64,000 nucleotides of DNA from Pirellulaceae bacterium (GTDB lineage: Bacteria > Planctomycetota > Planctomycetia > Pirellulales > Pirellulaceae). The notes beneath the pieces are model-generated. The model saw nothing but the letters and a program-made list of their open reading frames with translations, had not been told where the DNA came from and did no database searches. Within the stretch, counting starts at the first letter, position 1, and every line of letters starts with the position of its first letter. A program made the position numbers and the translations under genes. The stretch lies in assembly GCA_026004775.1 (NCBI GenBank), contig BPJU01000001.1:62001-126000 (forward strand), given 5' to 3'. Positions 45,051 to 55,124 of the stretch are shown one piece after another.

Positions 45051-47549
45051 CTAATGATTGAACAAAAACTCCTTGGTATTAATTAATGCCCATACGATGT
45101 CTTCAAAGGCACGGCGAGCGTCCCCGGTTTTTTCGATATAACCCTGGGCAATCGCTACTTCTTCGCTGGTGGGTTCCCGTGAGAAACTCACCAGGTACAG
45201 TTCGCGGATGCGTTGATCGAGTGGTCGATTCTGGTCGGCGGCCAGGCGGGCGGCCCTGCCATCGTTGGCCGTCAGTTTGCCCTGGATCTCGGCTGAATTG
45301 AGCAGGTGTAAACTTTGGGCCAGATTGGCGTCGCTGGACCGCTCACATTCGCAGGCACTGCTCGCCTCCGGCCTGCCGAAGACCGTCAGGAAGTACGAAT
45401 TGAAACCGTTGTCCGGAAGTTGGGTAGCTCGAGTTCCGACGGGCAAGCCACCGAAGTCGGTGGCACTGTCGGTCACCTGGTTGATCGCGTCCAGCAGTAC
45501 TTCCGCGTTCAGCCGTTTCGGGTAGTAGCGAGAGAAGTTTTGCTTGTCGTCACGGTTCCACTCGTTCGGCTCCGCACTGCGCTGATACGTTTGGGACAGG
45601 CAAATCGTGCGGATCAGATGTTTCAAGTCGAAGCCATGTTCGATGAAGTCGCGAGCCAACGCATCCAGAAGCTCCGGGTTGCTGGCCGGATTGGTGACGC
45701 GCATGTCGTCCTCGGGTTCCACCAGCCCGCGTCCGAAAAAGTGCTTCCAGTATCGGTTCACCAGTGCCCGGGCAAAAAACGGATTGTCAGGCGACCGCAT
45801 CCACTGCACCAGCACTTGACGCGCATCGACATAAGGGGGTACGTCGAAGGTGGGCCCACCCAGACCGGTGGGAGGAACCGGCTTGCCGGTCTTGGGATTC
45901 TGCGCCTGCGGAGCAGCGGTCCGGCAAACGATGCGGTCCAAGCCCGGTTGATCGCCTTTCTTTTTGGAGAGCTGCGAGAAAAACGCGGCCAGTCCGTAGT
46001 AGTCCTGTTGGCTCCACTTTTCGAACGGGTGGTGGTGGCAGCGGGCACACTGGATGCGCAGTCCCAGGAACAATTGCGCGGTATCTTCCACCTGGGCAGC
46101 CTGATCGGAAACCTCGCGATACCAGCCAGCCGGCGGATTGACGTCGGGCTGGCCGGTTGCCGTGAGGATTTCGGCTACGAATTGATCGTACGGTTTATTG
46201 GCCAGAAAACTGTCGCGAATCCAGGCGTGGAACGCAAACGTGGCCCGCCGGTCCACATCGCTGCGCCGTTTGTTGCGCAGGATGGCACTCCATTTGTTCG
46301 CGAAATAGTCGGCGTAGTCCGGTGAATCCAACAAATAGTCGACCAGGATCTGGCGTTTGTTGGGCCGCGTGTCGGCCAAGAACTGCTCGGTCTCTTCCAG
46401 CGTCGGCAGCCGTCCAGCGATGTCGATTGTCGCACGCCGCAAGAACGTCGCGTCGTCGCATAACGGCGACGGGGGAAGGCCCAACTTCTTCAATTGGGCG
46501 AAGACATGCTGGTCCACGACATTTGAGGCTTCAGGCAGCTCGACGGACAGGCCCAGCGGGATGGTAGCTCGAAAGACCGCTACGTGACCTTGATAGCGGG
46601 CCATGACGGCGACACTGCCGGAAAGTTGGCCGGTGGTGACCAGCCCCGTTACGCTGACATCGGCCATTTCCGTGTCATTCGAGTCGAACTGCGTCATCCG
46701 CGTCACGTCGATAAACGAACCGTCGGAGCGATACGCGACGACGGCCAGTTGTTGATCGGCTTTGCGCGACATGAGCCGCTCGGATGGATAGACCTGGATC
46801 GACGTGACGACCGGGGCCTGAGGATCACCGTACGGAGCCCCTTGCTCGATCCAGCGGCGCAGCAATTGGTAGGCGGCCGAACCGCGTTCCATCCGCTGTC
46901 CGCCCCCGTGAGGGACTTCCGCCGTCGCTTTTTGCAACAGCAGACTGCGCTCGGGAGCCGCAAAGAACAGGCGCCTTCCACGGGCCTCCTTCACCAGGTA
47001 CTCATAATCCTCGGACGGTTCGAATCCCAATAAAGACAAGCGGAAGCCGTTCTGGCCACCCGATTTGCCGTGGCACCCCCCGCCGTTGCAGCCGTATTTG
47101 GTGAAAATCGGCACGATCTGATGCTCGAAATGTACCGGCAGGTCTTCTTTCAAGTGCGTGATGCGAAGCGGTACCTCCAGAGGCTGCACGCCGTCTGCGG
47201 CCACTACCAGTCGCCCTTCGCCCTCTTCTTGCGGCAACAGCAAGCCTTCCTCGGTGACACGAGCCAGGTTCGCCGGCTCGATCTGGAAGCGGACCTTGCG
47301 GGTAAAATCGCGAACCTGCCCGGAATCGTAAACGCCGGCCACGACCAGTTGCCGATACGCATCCCGGCCTGCCAATTCCAACACACCGTCAGCCAAAGGA
47401 CCACAGTCCCATTCCAACCGCTCCAATGATCCCGGATCGCCCAGTCCGGGAGCTTCCCTGGAAGGTGCGTTTTCGGCTGCCGGCAGAGCCATGACCAGCC
47501 ATCCGACGACAGTGGCAAAACAAACCCATCGAAGCGGCGTACTTGCCAT
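45051..47549 (-). CDS. DUF1549/DUF1553 (PSD1-type) protein with heme motif
   Basis: 832 aa, exported (VCFATVVGWLVMALPAAENA). A heme-type site occurs in IFTKYGCNGGGCHGKSGGQN (CNGGGCH, a spaced variant of CxxCH). A BIG2-like domain (QVYPSERLMSRKADQQLAVV) follows, then DUF1549 (LKKLGLPPSPLCDDATFLRR, with RATIDIAGRLPTLEE) with RCHHHPFEKWSQQDYYG, and C-terminal DUF1553 (ALVNRYWKHFFGRGLVEPED). These families are planctomycete hallmarks of unknown catalytic role, often near sulfatases. First gene of the triad. The gap to the PPC gene is 249 bases. ATG 47549 follows GAGGGAAAG. Confidence 0.9.
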   Translation of the reverse strand: MASTPLRWVCFATVVGWLVMALPAAENAPSREAPGLGDPGSLERLEWDCGPLADGVLELAGRDAYRQLVVAGVYDSGQVRDFTRKVRFQIEPANLARVTEEGLLLPQEEGEGRLVVAADGVQPLEVPLRITHLKEDLPVHFEHQIVPIFTKYGCNGGGCHGKSGGQNGFRLSLLGFEPSEDYEYLVKEARGRRLFFAAPERSLLLQKATAEVPHGGGQRMERGSAAYQLLRRWIEQGAPYGDPQAPVVTSIQVYPSERLMSRKADQQLAVVAYRSDGSFIDVTRMTQFDSNDTEMADVSVTGLVTTGQLSGSVAVMARYQGHVAVFRATIPLGLSVELPEASNVVDQHVFAQLKKLGLPPSPLCDDATFLRRATIDIAGRLPTLEETEQFLADTRPNKRQILVDYLLDSPDYADYFANKWSAILRNKRRSDVDRRATFAFHAWIRDSFLANKPYDQFVAEILTATGQPDVNPPAGWYREVSDQAAQVEDTAQLFLGLRIQCARCHHHPFEKWSQQDYYGLAAFFSQLSKKKGDQPGLDRIVCRTAAPQAQNPKTGKPVPPTGLGGPTFDVPPYVDARQVLVQWMRSPDNPFFARALVNRYWKHFFGRGLVEPEDDMRVTNPASNPELLDALARDFIEHGFDLKHLIRTICLSQTYQRSAEPNEWNRDDKQNFSRYYPKRLNAEVLLDAINQVTDSATDFGGLPVGTRATQLPDNGFNSYFLTVFGRPEASSACECERSSDANLAQSLHLLNSAEIQGKLTANDGRAARLAADQNRPLDQRIRELYLVSFSREPTSEEVAIAQGYIEKTGDARRAFEDIVWALINTKEFLFNH

Positions 47550-47756
47550 AGCACTTTCCCTCGTTGCTGGAGCATTTGGTCTGTGGCGCTTCATGCGCGC
47601 CGCTGTGCGGTCGTCCTGCTCGCGAACGGCGTCGCGTGCGGTAGGAATCGGGTAGCGTTAACCGCTGCCCAACGGCAGTTATTATCACCTGAGAGGATCA
47701 AGATTGCAACGCACAAACATCCGTTGATGAGAAAATTTTTCGGTGTGAGCCGGTGC

Positions 47757-49205
47757 TCATTGCGAGCGGCTGCTGGGATGTTCGCCGACCAGCACAGCCA
47801 GGTCGACCCATTCTGTGCCGCGGCGCAAGCGAACTCGAGCTTTACTGCCGACCGCCGTCTGGGCGACCAGGCGGCTGAGCGCCGCCGGATTGTCCACCGG
47901 CTGGTCATTCCACGAGACCACCACGTCCCCTACTTGGATCCCGGCTTCGCGAGCCGGGCAGCCGGCCGGATCGTCCACCACGGCGATGATCAATGCTCCA
48001 TAAGGCCGCCCCAGCTCCAGTTGCGAAGCCAGTTCTTCGGACACTTCGTCCATTTGGACTCCCAACCAGCCGCGACGCACTTTGCCATCACGCACCAGCC
48101 GCTCGAAGACGTTCCGTGCCACATGGCTCGGGATGGCAAAGCTGACTCCCTGAAACGCTTCGCCCACGATCGCCGTGTTGATACCGATTACTTTTCCCTG
48201 TTCATCGACAAGCGGGCCGCCGCTGTTTCCGGGGTTGACCGGCGCGTCACTCTGCAAGAAATCCTGGTGCGGTGAACCGGCAACGCCCCCTCGATGCTTG
48301 GCGCTTAAAATGCCTGTGGTGAGCGACTGTTGCAATCCAAAGGGACTCCCGACTGCCCAGACTTGTGAACCGACCTCCACGTTTTCGCTGTCACCCCACT
48401 CGACCGGTATCAGCCCCTCGGCATCGATCTTCAGAACGGCAAGGTCAGTCATTTCATCGTGATTTACCAGCCGAGCCGGCACGCGCCGCCCATCGGACAG
48501 GCGCACCGAGATTTCGCTGGCTGCTTTCACCACGTGGTAGTTCGTCAGCACGTATCCTGCGGTATCGACGATGATACCCGATCCCTGGCCTGCCCACCGC
48601 TGGCGCTGCCGGTGGAAGGGGAAATTGAACAGCGTCGGTTCGGCGTCGGTCGATTCGGCGGGCAGTTTCACGCTGATATGGACGACACTGGGAGCGATTC
48701 GCCGAGCCACTTCCTTGCCGGCCAGGGATAGCGGTGAGGGGGGCATGTGCGACAGTTGGCGGCCGGCCCATTCGTATTCGGCCCGCAACTTTCCACGACT
48801 GATCGCATATTGGACCTCTTCGGCAAACCACGGCACGAAGTATCGCACGCCCAACAGGAACACGAACACCATCAACAACCATCGGAGTCGAGTCGATTCC
48901 ACTGCCCCGCCATGCTGAGCTGCCACCGATGGGTGGCCGGCATCGGCCCGCGCGGCGCCAGCCATCTCCGCCGCTTCGCCTTCCCTGGTTAGTCCCATCG
49001 TCCCCGGCGCCGTCGGGGCGGATACATAACGCTCCGTTGCGCCGGCAAACGACTGGCCCGAAGCATCGCACGGCATCCGGCCGGCCGGCGAAGGCTCGCC
49101 CTGAGTACCGGATAGGACTGAGGAAGAAGCCAACGCGTCCAGCGTCTCGGGCGGTAATGCGGGCAGTTCCGACGACGGCCGATGGGCAGGCAGCTTCTTA
49201 TCCAT
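47757..49205 (-). CDS. HtrA/DegP-like serine protease with PDZ domain
   Basis: 482 aa. A cytoplasmic N-terminal region of about 105 Ser/Ala/Pro-rich residues precedes a transmembrane helix (LRWLLMVFVFLLGVRYFV, 107-124). The protease domain has His224 (TNYHVV), Asp254 (MTDLAVLK) and Ser328 (PGNSGGP), so the triad is intact. A PDZ domain (about 395-475; RRGWLGVQMDEVSEELASQL, AREAGIQVGDVVVSWNDQPV) is at the C terminus. Likely a membrane-anchored envelope protease for misfolded proteins. Length is normal apart from the long N-terminal extension. AAGGA about 6 bases before the ATG. Not in operon with the triad as judged from a 207-bp gap. Confidence 0.93.
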   Translation of the reverse strand: MDKKLPAHRPSSELPALPPETLDALASSSVLSGTQGEPSPAGRMPCDASGQSFAGATERYVSAPTAPGTMGLTREGEAAEMAGAARADAGHPSVAAQHGGAVESTRLRWLLMVFVFLLGVRYFVPWFAEEVQYAISRGKLRAEYEWAGRQLSHMPPSPLSLAGKEVARRIAPSVVHISVKLPAESTDAEPTLFNFPFHRQRQRWAGQGSGIIVDTAGYVLTNYHVVKAASEISVRLSDGRRVPARLVNHDEMTDLAVLKIDAEGLIPVEWGDSENVEVGSQVWAVGSPFGLQQSLTTGILSAKHRGGVAGSPHQDFLQSDAPVNPGNSGGPLVDEQGKVIGINTAIVGEAFQGVSFAIPSHVARNVFERLVRDGKVRRGWLGVQMDEVSEELASQLELGRPYGALIIAVVDDPAGCPAREAGIQVGDVVVSWNDQPVDNPAALSRLVAQTAVGSKARVRLRRGTEWVDLAVLVGEHPSSRSQ

Positions 49206-49636
49206 GCCGTATCCTTTTTTTGATACGCACAGGGCTCTGGAGGATTACCCCACAGCAACCGACAGGCTCGACTCTGTGAAGATCCCGTTCCATTGGTTAT
49301 AGGCAAGACAAGTCGTTTGGTCAAAGCATTCGACTCCCTTTTAGTTTAATCCGAGGGCCCGCCGGTTGGGAACCATTCTGTATTGGGTAAACCGCAGCTT
49401 TCCGACTGGGTATATTGAGTTAGATGGGAGAGGGTGGCGGCCTTCGTGGGCGATTGCCGGAGGATGGGGGATCGGCCCGGGGATTTTCGGGATTGACCGA
49501 ATTGGCTGGCACGGGCTAGAATCCCGCCACGTTGACTGACCCAGGCAACCTACCATCCGGCCCTCGAAGGCACGACACGGATGTGATCCCGGCAGTGGTG
49601 GTTTTTCCCGCGGAACTTGGACCCCAGGAGAAGCCG
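49206..49636. other. Intergenic region upstream of dnaG
   Basis: Contains the start region of the divergent htrA-like gene and the dnaG leader. A TATATT at 49411-49416 is a possible -10 for dnaG without a good -35. A TTG-initiated in-frame extension of dnaG to 49532 is possible but not preferred. Confidence 0.35.
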
Positions 49637-51472
49637 GTGTCCTTCGAAGCGTTTGCTGACGCGAAGGAGCGAGTGCGTCAGGCGATCGATATTGTGGATC
49701 TGGTGGGCAGCTATCTGGATTTGCGCCCCCAAGGGTCGGATTACGTGGCTCATTGCCCGTGGCATGACGATGCGCACCCCAGTTTGCGGGTCAGTCGCCG
49801 CCGTCAGACGTGGCGCTGTTGGGTGTGCAACATCGGGGGCGACATCTTCAGTTTTGTGATGCGACGCGAAGGGGTCGATTTTCGCGAAGCGCTGGAGATG
49901 CTCGCTGAGCGGGCGGGCGTCGAGCTGCCGCGGCCCGGCGGCGGGCGGATCGAACCGGGTACTCCTCAAGACAAACGCACCCTGTTTCGAGCAGCGGCTT
50001 GGGTCGAGCAACAGTACCATCATTGTTTGTTGGCGATGCCCGAAGCCGAACCGGCCCGGCGTTATTTGGCCGACCGCGGCATCAGTCGTACGAGCATCGA
50101 GCGCTATCGCCTGGGGTTCAGCCCTCCGGTGTGGCAGTGGTTGCTGGAGCGGGCGGCGGCGGCCGGCTTCAGTCCCGCCGTACTGGAAGCCATCGGCGTG
50201 TTGGTTCGTAGTGAACGAACCGGCAATTACTATGATCGTTTTCGCGATCGCGTCATTTTCCCCATTCGTGACGTGCAGCGACGCACTATCGGATTCGGCG
50301 GGCGTATTTTGCCGGCGCACGCCGACGCCGAAACCGCAAAGTACGTCAACTGTCCGGAAACGCGGCTGTACAACAAGAGCGAAACGCTTTTTGGATTGGA
50401 TGTGGTGCGGGATAGTGTGCAGCGATCGCGTCACTTGTTCGTCATGGAAGGTTACACCGACGCGATCATGGCCGTGCAGCACGGCATTGAGGAAGCGGTA
50501 GCCGTGTGCGGCACGGCTCTCGGCCCGCGCCACTTGCCGATCTTGCGGCGCTATGCCGATCGCATCACGCTGGTCCTGGACGGGGATGCGGCCGGCCGGC
50601 GGCGTGCCAATGAACTGATTAGCCTGTTCGTGGCCGCCGATATCGACGTGCGAATCCTGACGTTGCCCGAAGAGCTCGATCCGTGTGACTTTCTGTTGCG
50701 CTATGGTGCCGAAGCCTTTCGGCAATTGGCCCAGAAAGCTCCCGATGCGATTTCGCACAAGATCCGCCTGGAAACGGAAGGCATCGAGCCGGGGCGCGAC
50801 ACACACCAGGCTCATCAGGCGCTGGAACGCGTGTTGCAGACACTGGCCCAAGCGCCGGCTGCCGAGCCTGGAAGTGCAGCCGCGTTGCGGCGGGAACAGA
50901 TTCTGGCGCGGCTGGGCCGCGAATTCGGTGTGGCACTGACCGCCTTGCGGCAGCGCTTCTATGAACTGTGCCATCAACGCCAATCCCGCCCCAGCTCGCC
51001 ACCACCAGCCCAAAGCACGCCCCGCCATCCGATGCTGCCTGCCTGGGAACGGGAGTTGTTGGAGTTGCTGGCGATCGAGCCGGCTTTGGTGGCTCGAGCG
51101 GCTGAACTGGTGCCGGTCGAAGTCTTCCAGGCAGCGCCGGCTCAAACCATCTACCGTGCGTGCGTGGCATTGTGGGAAAACGGCCGCCCCACCTCGTTCG
51201 GCGAAATTCTCTCACAACTGGAAGACCCGGCGCTGCAAAACCTGTGGATCGAAATTGCCGAAGTAGCGGAGCGCAAACAACGGCACTCGGCTCTGTCGGC
51301 CTTCGAAAAATTCAGCGATCTCCTGGAAGCCTTGGATCGGAGGGTTGGGGCCCGGCACCGGCAGCAGTTGCTTCAGGAGTTGCAAGAGGCTGAGGACGAA
51401 CGGGCAGTGGACAAACTGCGTGATTTATACGAGCTGGCACGCCAAGAGAAGCTCAAGGAGCATGGTGACTGA
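49637..51472 (+). CDS. dnaG: DNA primase
   Basis: 611 aa from the GTG at 49637, preceded by AGGAGA at 6 bases. Synthesises RNA primers for replication. The zinc-ribbon residues are C40, H43, C61 and C64 (CPWHDDAHPS and CWVCNIGGDI). The core has ERYRLGFSPP, IGFGGRILP, YLADRGISR, and the Toprim motif: E271 in VMEGYTDAI and DGDAAG (D315, D317). An EELDPCDFLLRYG segment follows. The C-terminal region (about 480-610) is helical, for helicase interaction. It is followed 163 bases later by rpoD, the usual macromolecular-synthesis order. A TTG 105 bases upstream would add 35 residues unlike primase N-termini. Confidence 0.93.
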   Translation: MSFEAFADAKERVRQAIDIVDLVGSYLDLRPQGSDYVAHCPWHDDAHPSLRVSRRRQTWRCWVCNIGGDIFSFVMRREGVDFREALEMLAERAGVELPRPGGGRIEPGTPQDKRTLFRAAAWVEQQYHHCLLAMPEAEPARRYLADRGISRTSIERYRLGFSPPVWQWLLERAAAAGFSPAVLEAIGVLVRSERTGNYYDRFRDRVIFPIRDVQRRTIGFGGRILPAHADAETAKYVNCPETRLYNKSETLFGLDVVRDSVQRSRHLFVMEGYTDAIMAVQHGIEEAVAVCGTALGPRHLPILRRYADRITLVLDGDAAGRRRANELISLFVAADIDVRILTLPEELDPCDFLLRYGAEAFRQLAQKAPDAISHKIRLETEGIEPGRDTHQAHQALERVLQTLAQAPAAEPGSAAALRREQILARLGREFGVALTALRQRFYELCHQRQSRPSSPPPAQSTPRHPMLPAWERELLELLAIEPALVARAAELVPVEVFQAAPAQTIYRACVALWENGRPTSFGEILSQLEDPALQNLWIEIAEVAERKQRHSALSAFEKFSDLLEALDRRVGARHRQQLLQELQEAEDERAVDKLRDLYELARQEKLKEHGD

Positions 51473-51635
51473 CAACCGGGCTGGTCTCCCAACAACAACA
51501 GCGTGCGGAGCCACGTGGAGGCCTTCCCCAAGGACGGGGGTTGCAACCGTCAGGCGGCCTGACCGCAGCACCGGGCCGGATGGGGAGGACGGTCGGTAAC
51601 AGCAACAGCGCACGAGGCGCAAGGAGGAGGAAAAC

Positions 51636-53252
51636 GTGAATCCGATTGACAACGATCTGCAAGCTTTAATCCAGAAGGGGCGCGCCCAGGGCTACTTGAC
51701 GTACGACGACATCAACGCCTGGCTGCCCCAGGAACATGTTGCTCCGGAGAAGCTCGATGAACTGCTCTGTGCCTTGGAAGAGCGGGGCATCGACGTGGTG
51801 GACAAACCGCGCCCGCGTCCTGCTCCGGCGGCCACGCCGCCGGTGGTGGTGCCGCCCGCCGAGCCGCCTCGGGCCAGCCAAGATCCGATACGCATGTACT
51901 TGAGCCAGATGGCCGATCTGCCGCTGTTGACGCGCGAAGAAGAAGTGGCCCTGGCCAAGAAGATCGAACTGACCCGCAAACAATTCCGCCGGGCGGTCCT
52001 GGCCAATGACTACGCTCTGCGCGCCACAGTGGAGACTTTGACGCGTGTGCACAAGGGCCAATTGCCTTTCGACCGCACCATCAAAGTGTCGTTGACCGAG
52101 CGGCTGACCAAGGAGCAGATCCAGGCGCGTATGCCGCACAACCTGGAAACGTTGCAGAAGCTGATGGAGGCCAATCGCCGGGACTTCGAACAGTTGATTC
52201 GGCGTTCGCTGGCGCCTGAGGAGCGAGCGGTGATCCGCCGCCGGTTTTTGCGCCGCCGCCGCAAGTGTCTGGTGCTGGTGGAGGAATTGAGCCTGCGCAC
52301 GCGGCGAGTCCAGCCGCTGATGAAGCAGTTGGAAGAGTATGCCCTGCGGATGGCCGAACTGCGCCGCCGCTTGTCCGAACTGCGGGCCGAACCGGCGGCG
52401 GTCGAAGAGCGTGCCAACGCCCGCCATGAATTACGGGACCTGATGCTGCTGACTCAAGAAAGCCCCCGTAGCCTGGCACGGCGCTGCGAACGGTTTCGTC
52501 AATACTTCAAAGAATACGAAGGCGTCAAAAAACAACTCTCCACCGCAAACTTGCGGCTGGTCGTCTCCATCGCCAAGAAGTATCGAAATCGCGGATTGAG
52601 CTTCCTGGACCTGATCCAGGAAGGCAACACGGGGTTGATGCGGGCTGTGGACAAATTCGAGTATCGTCGCGGGTTCAAGTTTTCGACCTACGCCACATGG
52701 TGGATCCGCCAAGCGATCACACGCGCCATCGCCGATCAGGCTCGTACGATCCGTATCCCTTCCCACATGATCGATATGATCTCCAAACTCCGGCAACTCC
52801 AGAAGCGCTTGGCCCAGGAATTGCGGCGGGAGCCGACGGTCGATGAACTGGCCCAACGTGCCGGACTCGATCCGGATGAAGTGCGGCGCGTGCTGGACAT
52901 CGGACGCCATCCAGTGAGCCTCGATCGGCCGGTGGGCGAAGGCGATGAATGTGCCTTCGGAGAGCTCATCGAAGATGTCACCAGCGACAATCCGGTGCAC
53001 AACGCCCAGCACGACCAGTTGCGGGAAAAGATCGAAACACTGCTCAAGACGCTCAGCTACCGCGAGCGCGAGATTATCCGTCTGCGCTACGGGCTGGGCG
53101 ATGGCTATAATTACACATTAGAGGAAGTCGGGCGCATTTTTAAGGTGACGCGAGAACGTGTTCGGCAGATCGAGGCCAAAGCGGTCAAAAAACTGCAGCA
53201 CCCGGTCCGCAGCCGTTTGTTGGAAGGATTCATCCGCGGCGCGGCCGGTTGA
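51636..53252 (+). CDS. rpoD: Primary RNA polymerase sigma factor (sigma-70/RpoD)
   Basis: 538 aa. Promoter recognition for housekeeping transcription. Region 1.1-like N-terminus ([20 protein letters not shown]), a Pro/Ala linker at 60-85, region 1.2 ([21 protein letters not shown]), a charged non-conserved insert (about 180-290), region 2 (about 305-375: [20 protein letters not shown], then [40 protein letters not shown]), region 3 and region 4 with the [23 protein letters not shown] near 500. It starts with GTG after AAGGAGGAGG. Strong terminator 30 bases after the stop. Confidence 0.96.
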   Translation: MNPIDNDLQALIQKGRAQGYLTYDDINAWLPQEHVAPEKLDELLCALEERGIDVVDKPRPRPAPAATPPVVVPPAEPPRASQDPIRMYLSQMADLPLLTREEEVALAKKIELTRKQFRRAVLANDYALRATVETLTRVHKGQLPFDRTIKVSLTERLTKEQIQARMPHNLETLQKLMEANRRDFEQLIRRSLAPEERAVIRRRFLRRRRKCLVLVEELSLRTRRVQPLMKQLEEYALRMAELRRRLSELRAEPAAVEERANARHELRDLMLLTQESPRSLARRCERFRQYFKEYEGVKKQLSTANLRLVVSIAKKYRNRGLSFLDLIQEGNTGLMRAVDKFEYRRGFKFSTYATWWIRQAITRAIADQARTIRIPSHMIDMISKLRQLQKRLAQELRREPTVDELAQRAGLDPDEVRRVLDIGRHPVSLDRPVGEGDECAFGELIEDVTSDNPVHNAQHDQLREKIETLLKTLSYREREIIRLRYGLGDGYNYTLEEVGRIFKVTRERVRQIEAKAVKKLQHPVRSRLLEGFIRGAAG

Positions 53253-53282
53253 ACACTGTCGGCACGCGGCGGAAAGGCCCAA

Positions 53283-53314
53283 GGCCGTTAGCGCGCAAGC
53301 TAACGGCCTTTTTT
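53283..53314 (+). terminator. Rho-independent terminator after rpoD
   Basis: GGCCGTTAGC pairs perfectly with GCTAACGGCC around a six-base loop (GCGCAA), followed by six T residues. This is a classical terminator closing the dnaG-rpoD unit. Confidence 0.95.
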
Positions 53315-53378
53315 GTCGCGCTTCGACTCCCGCTCCGGTACTTTCCTCTGCCATCCCCCATCGTAAAGGAAATCATCG

Positions 53379-54083
53379 ATGAACATCCGAGCCGAAACGT
53401 TGCGCACTTTGCATCGGTTGCACCGGCAGTTGTCCGACGTGCGTGACCGACTGGCCCGCGGTCCCAAACAGATTGCCGCGGGCCAGGCTGCCGTGGCCCA
53501 CTGTGAAGAACAGCTCAAACAGGCCAAAGACGCCCACCTCAAAGCGCGTGTCAACGCCGACCGCAAGCAGCTTCAGTTACGGGAACGCGAGGCACGGGTG
53601 GCAGACCTGAAAGTGAAACTCAATCAGGCCTCCAGCAACCGTGAATACCAGGCCCTGAAGGAACAAATAGCTGCCGATGAGCAGGCCAACCGCGTTCTGG
53701 AGGACGAAATCCTGGAAGCACTGGAACAGATCGATCTGCTGGCCGGCAAGGTCCGAGAAGCTCAAGATCTGCTTGCCCGCAGTAAGGCCGAATTGGAAAA
53801 AACGATCCGGCGCGTTGATGAAGAGAAGGTGGTTTGCGAGGCGGAACTGGTGCGGCTGACGCAAGAGCTGCACCAGACCGAGGCACTGTTGCCTGCCGAT
53901 TTTCTGGCCGAATACCAGCGCGTGGTGAACGCGCGAGGCGAAAACGCACTGGCGCCGCTGAACAACCGCTACTGCGGCAATTGCAACTGTGCGTTGACCC
54001 CGCAGGCTGTCCAGCAGGTTCTGCTGGAAAAACCGGTCTTTTGCCGCTCCTGCGGCGCGCTGCTCTATCTGCCGGAACCGTGA
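53379..54083 (+). CDS. Coiled-coil C4 zinc-ribbon protein (copy 1)
   Basis: 234 aa. A long coiled-coil hairpin (about residues 3-170; ETLRTLHRLHRQLSDVRDRL through EAELVRLTQELHQTEALLPA) is followed by a C-terminal zinc ribbon with CGNC near 198-201 and CRSC near 222-225. This is the zf-RING_7/DUF164-like arrangement, seen in proteins thought to bind nucleic acids or act as flagellar/ribosomal cofactors in other bacteria; no specific role is proven. The identical gene occurs at 55811-56515. The four-helix-bundle gene starts about 100 bases downstream. Confidence 0.78.
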   Translation: MNIRAETLRTLHRLHRQLSDVRDRLARGPKQIAAGQAAVAHCEEQLKQAKDAHLKARVNADRKQLQLREREARVADLKVKLNQASSNREYQALKEQIAADEQANRVLEDEILEALEQIDLLAGKVREAQDLLARSKAELEKTIRRVDEEKVVCEAELVRLTQELHQTEALLPADFLAEYQRVVNARGENALAPLNNRYCGNCNCALTPQAVQQVLLEKPVFCRSCGALLYLPEP

Positions 54084-54181
54084 TTTGGCAAGTACAAAGG
54101 ATCGGCCACCGCGGTGACATCCCGGCGCCGCACGGTATGATGGAAGTACCGCCGGAATATCTGATGGGCAAGGAGGGCGCA

Positions 54182-55060
54182 ATGGTATCCGACCGATCCG
54201 ACCGATCCGACCGATCCGACCGATCCGACCGATCCGACCGATCCGACCGATCCGACCGATCCGACCGATCCGACCGATCCGACCGATCCGACCCCAAGAG
54301 AATCCGGCCCAGCGGAGGGTATCGCCGCACGGTCAGTTTTCAAACCGCCACGCTGATTTACGACGCCACCTATTGGTTTTGTCAAAAATTCCTGGATCCC
54401 CGGTCGCGGATGGTGGATCAGATGGTCCAAGCCGCACGCTCCGGCCGGCAAAACATTGCTGAAGCCAGCCGGTTTTCGGCTACCTCGTCCCAAACCGAAT
54501 TGCGACTGCTGAATGCGGCTCGGTCCAGCCTGGAAGAACTGCTGCTTGACTATGAAGATTTCTTGCGGCATCGCCATTTCCCGCAATGGACACCGCAATC
54601 ACCCCATGCCCAAGCGGTTCGCCGAGTGCCCCTTGTTTTTCAACGGAAAGATGCCTCAGGCCGCCAGATGACGGACCTGAGCGACCAGGAGCGCTGGGAG
54701 CTATACGCTCCGTGGCTCGAGCACGATGATCCAGCCGTACGCGCTAACGCTTTGATTTGCCTGATCCACCAGGCCAATTATCTGTTGGATAAACAGATCG
54801 CCGCCCTGGAACAGCAATTCATTCACCAGGGCGGCTATACGGAGCAACTGGCGGCGGCGCGATTAGCCGAACGCCAGCGCCGCCGAGAAGCCAACGGGCA
54901 GCCTGGCACAAACCGAGTTGCCGCCACCGACACAATTCCCGACTGTCCCCGGTGCGGCAAACCGATGGTTCTACGAACGGCTCGAACCGGCAAGAACGCC
55001 GGCCAACAATTCTGGGGCTGTTCAGGTTATCCCGAATGCAAAGGAGCACGCGAACTCTAA
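54182..55060 (+). CDS. Four-helix-bundle 'suffix' protein with (SDR)n N-terminus and Cys zinc finger (copy 1)
   Basis: 292 aa. Residues 3-35 are 11 tandem Ser-Asp-Arg triplets followed by SDP. The middle (about 48-140) has FQTATLIYDATYWFCQKFLD, then MVDQMVQAARSGRQNIAEAS and LRLLNAARSSLEELLLDYED, the four-helix-bundle (23S rRNA intervening-sequence-like) family. The C terminus has the topoisomerase I type zinc finger DCPRCGKPMVL and FWGCSGYPECKG. ATG 54182 has AAGGAGGG 4 bases upstream. Relatives start near GGYRRTVSFQTATL, so the repeat looks like an N-terminal expansion. Function unknown; the zinc finger suggests nucleic-acid binding. Confidence 0.78.
   Translation: MVSDRSDRSDRSDRSDRSDRSDRSDRSDRSDRSDRSDPKRIRPSGGYRRTVSFQTATLIYDATYWFCQKFLDPRSRMVDQMVQAARSGRQNIAEASRFSATSSQTELRLLNAARSSLEELLLDYEDFLRHRHFPQWTPQSPHAQAVRRVPLVFQRKDASGRQMTDLSDQERWELYAPWLEHDDPAVRANALICLIHQANYLLDKQIAALEQQFIHQGGYTEQLAAARLAERQRRREANGQPGTNRVAATDTIPDCPRCGKPMVLRTARTGKNAGQQFWGCSGYPECKGAREL
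54188..54286 (+). repeat. 9-bp tandem repeat TCCGACCGA, 11 units
   Basis: Eleven perfect units in frame, each coding Ser-Asp-Arg, followed by a partial unit ending in SDP. The second copy at 56620-56727 has 12 units. Confidence 0.95.
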
Positions 55061-55124
55061 GTTTCCCCTACCGGAAAAAGAGAAGCTATCGTGATAGTCG
55101 CATCCTATCCCTGAACGAACCAAG

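Noticed and set aside
53620-54330. Long minus-strand frame across the SDR repeat
   Set aside because: The 9-bp repeat keeps every frame open; the real genes lie on the plus strand.
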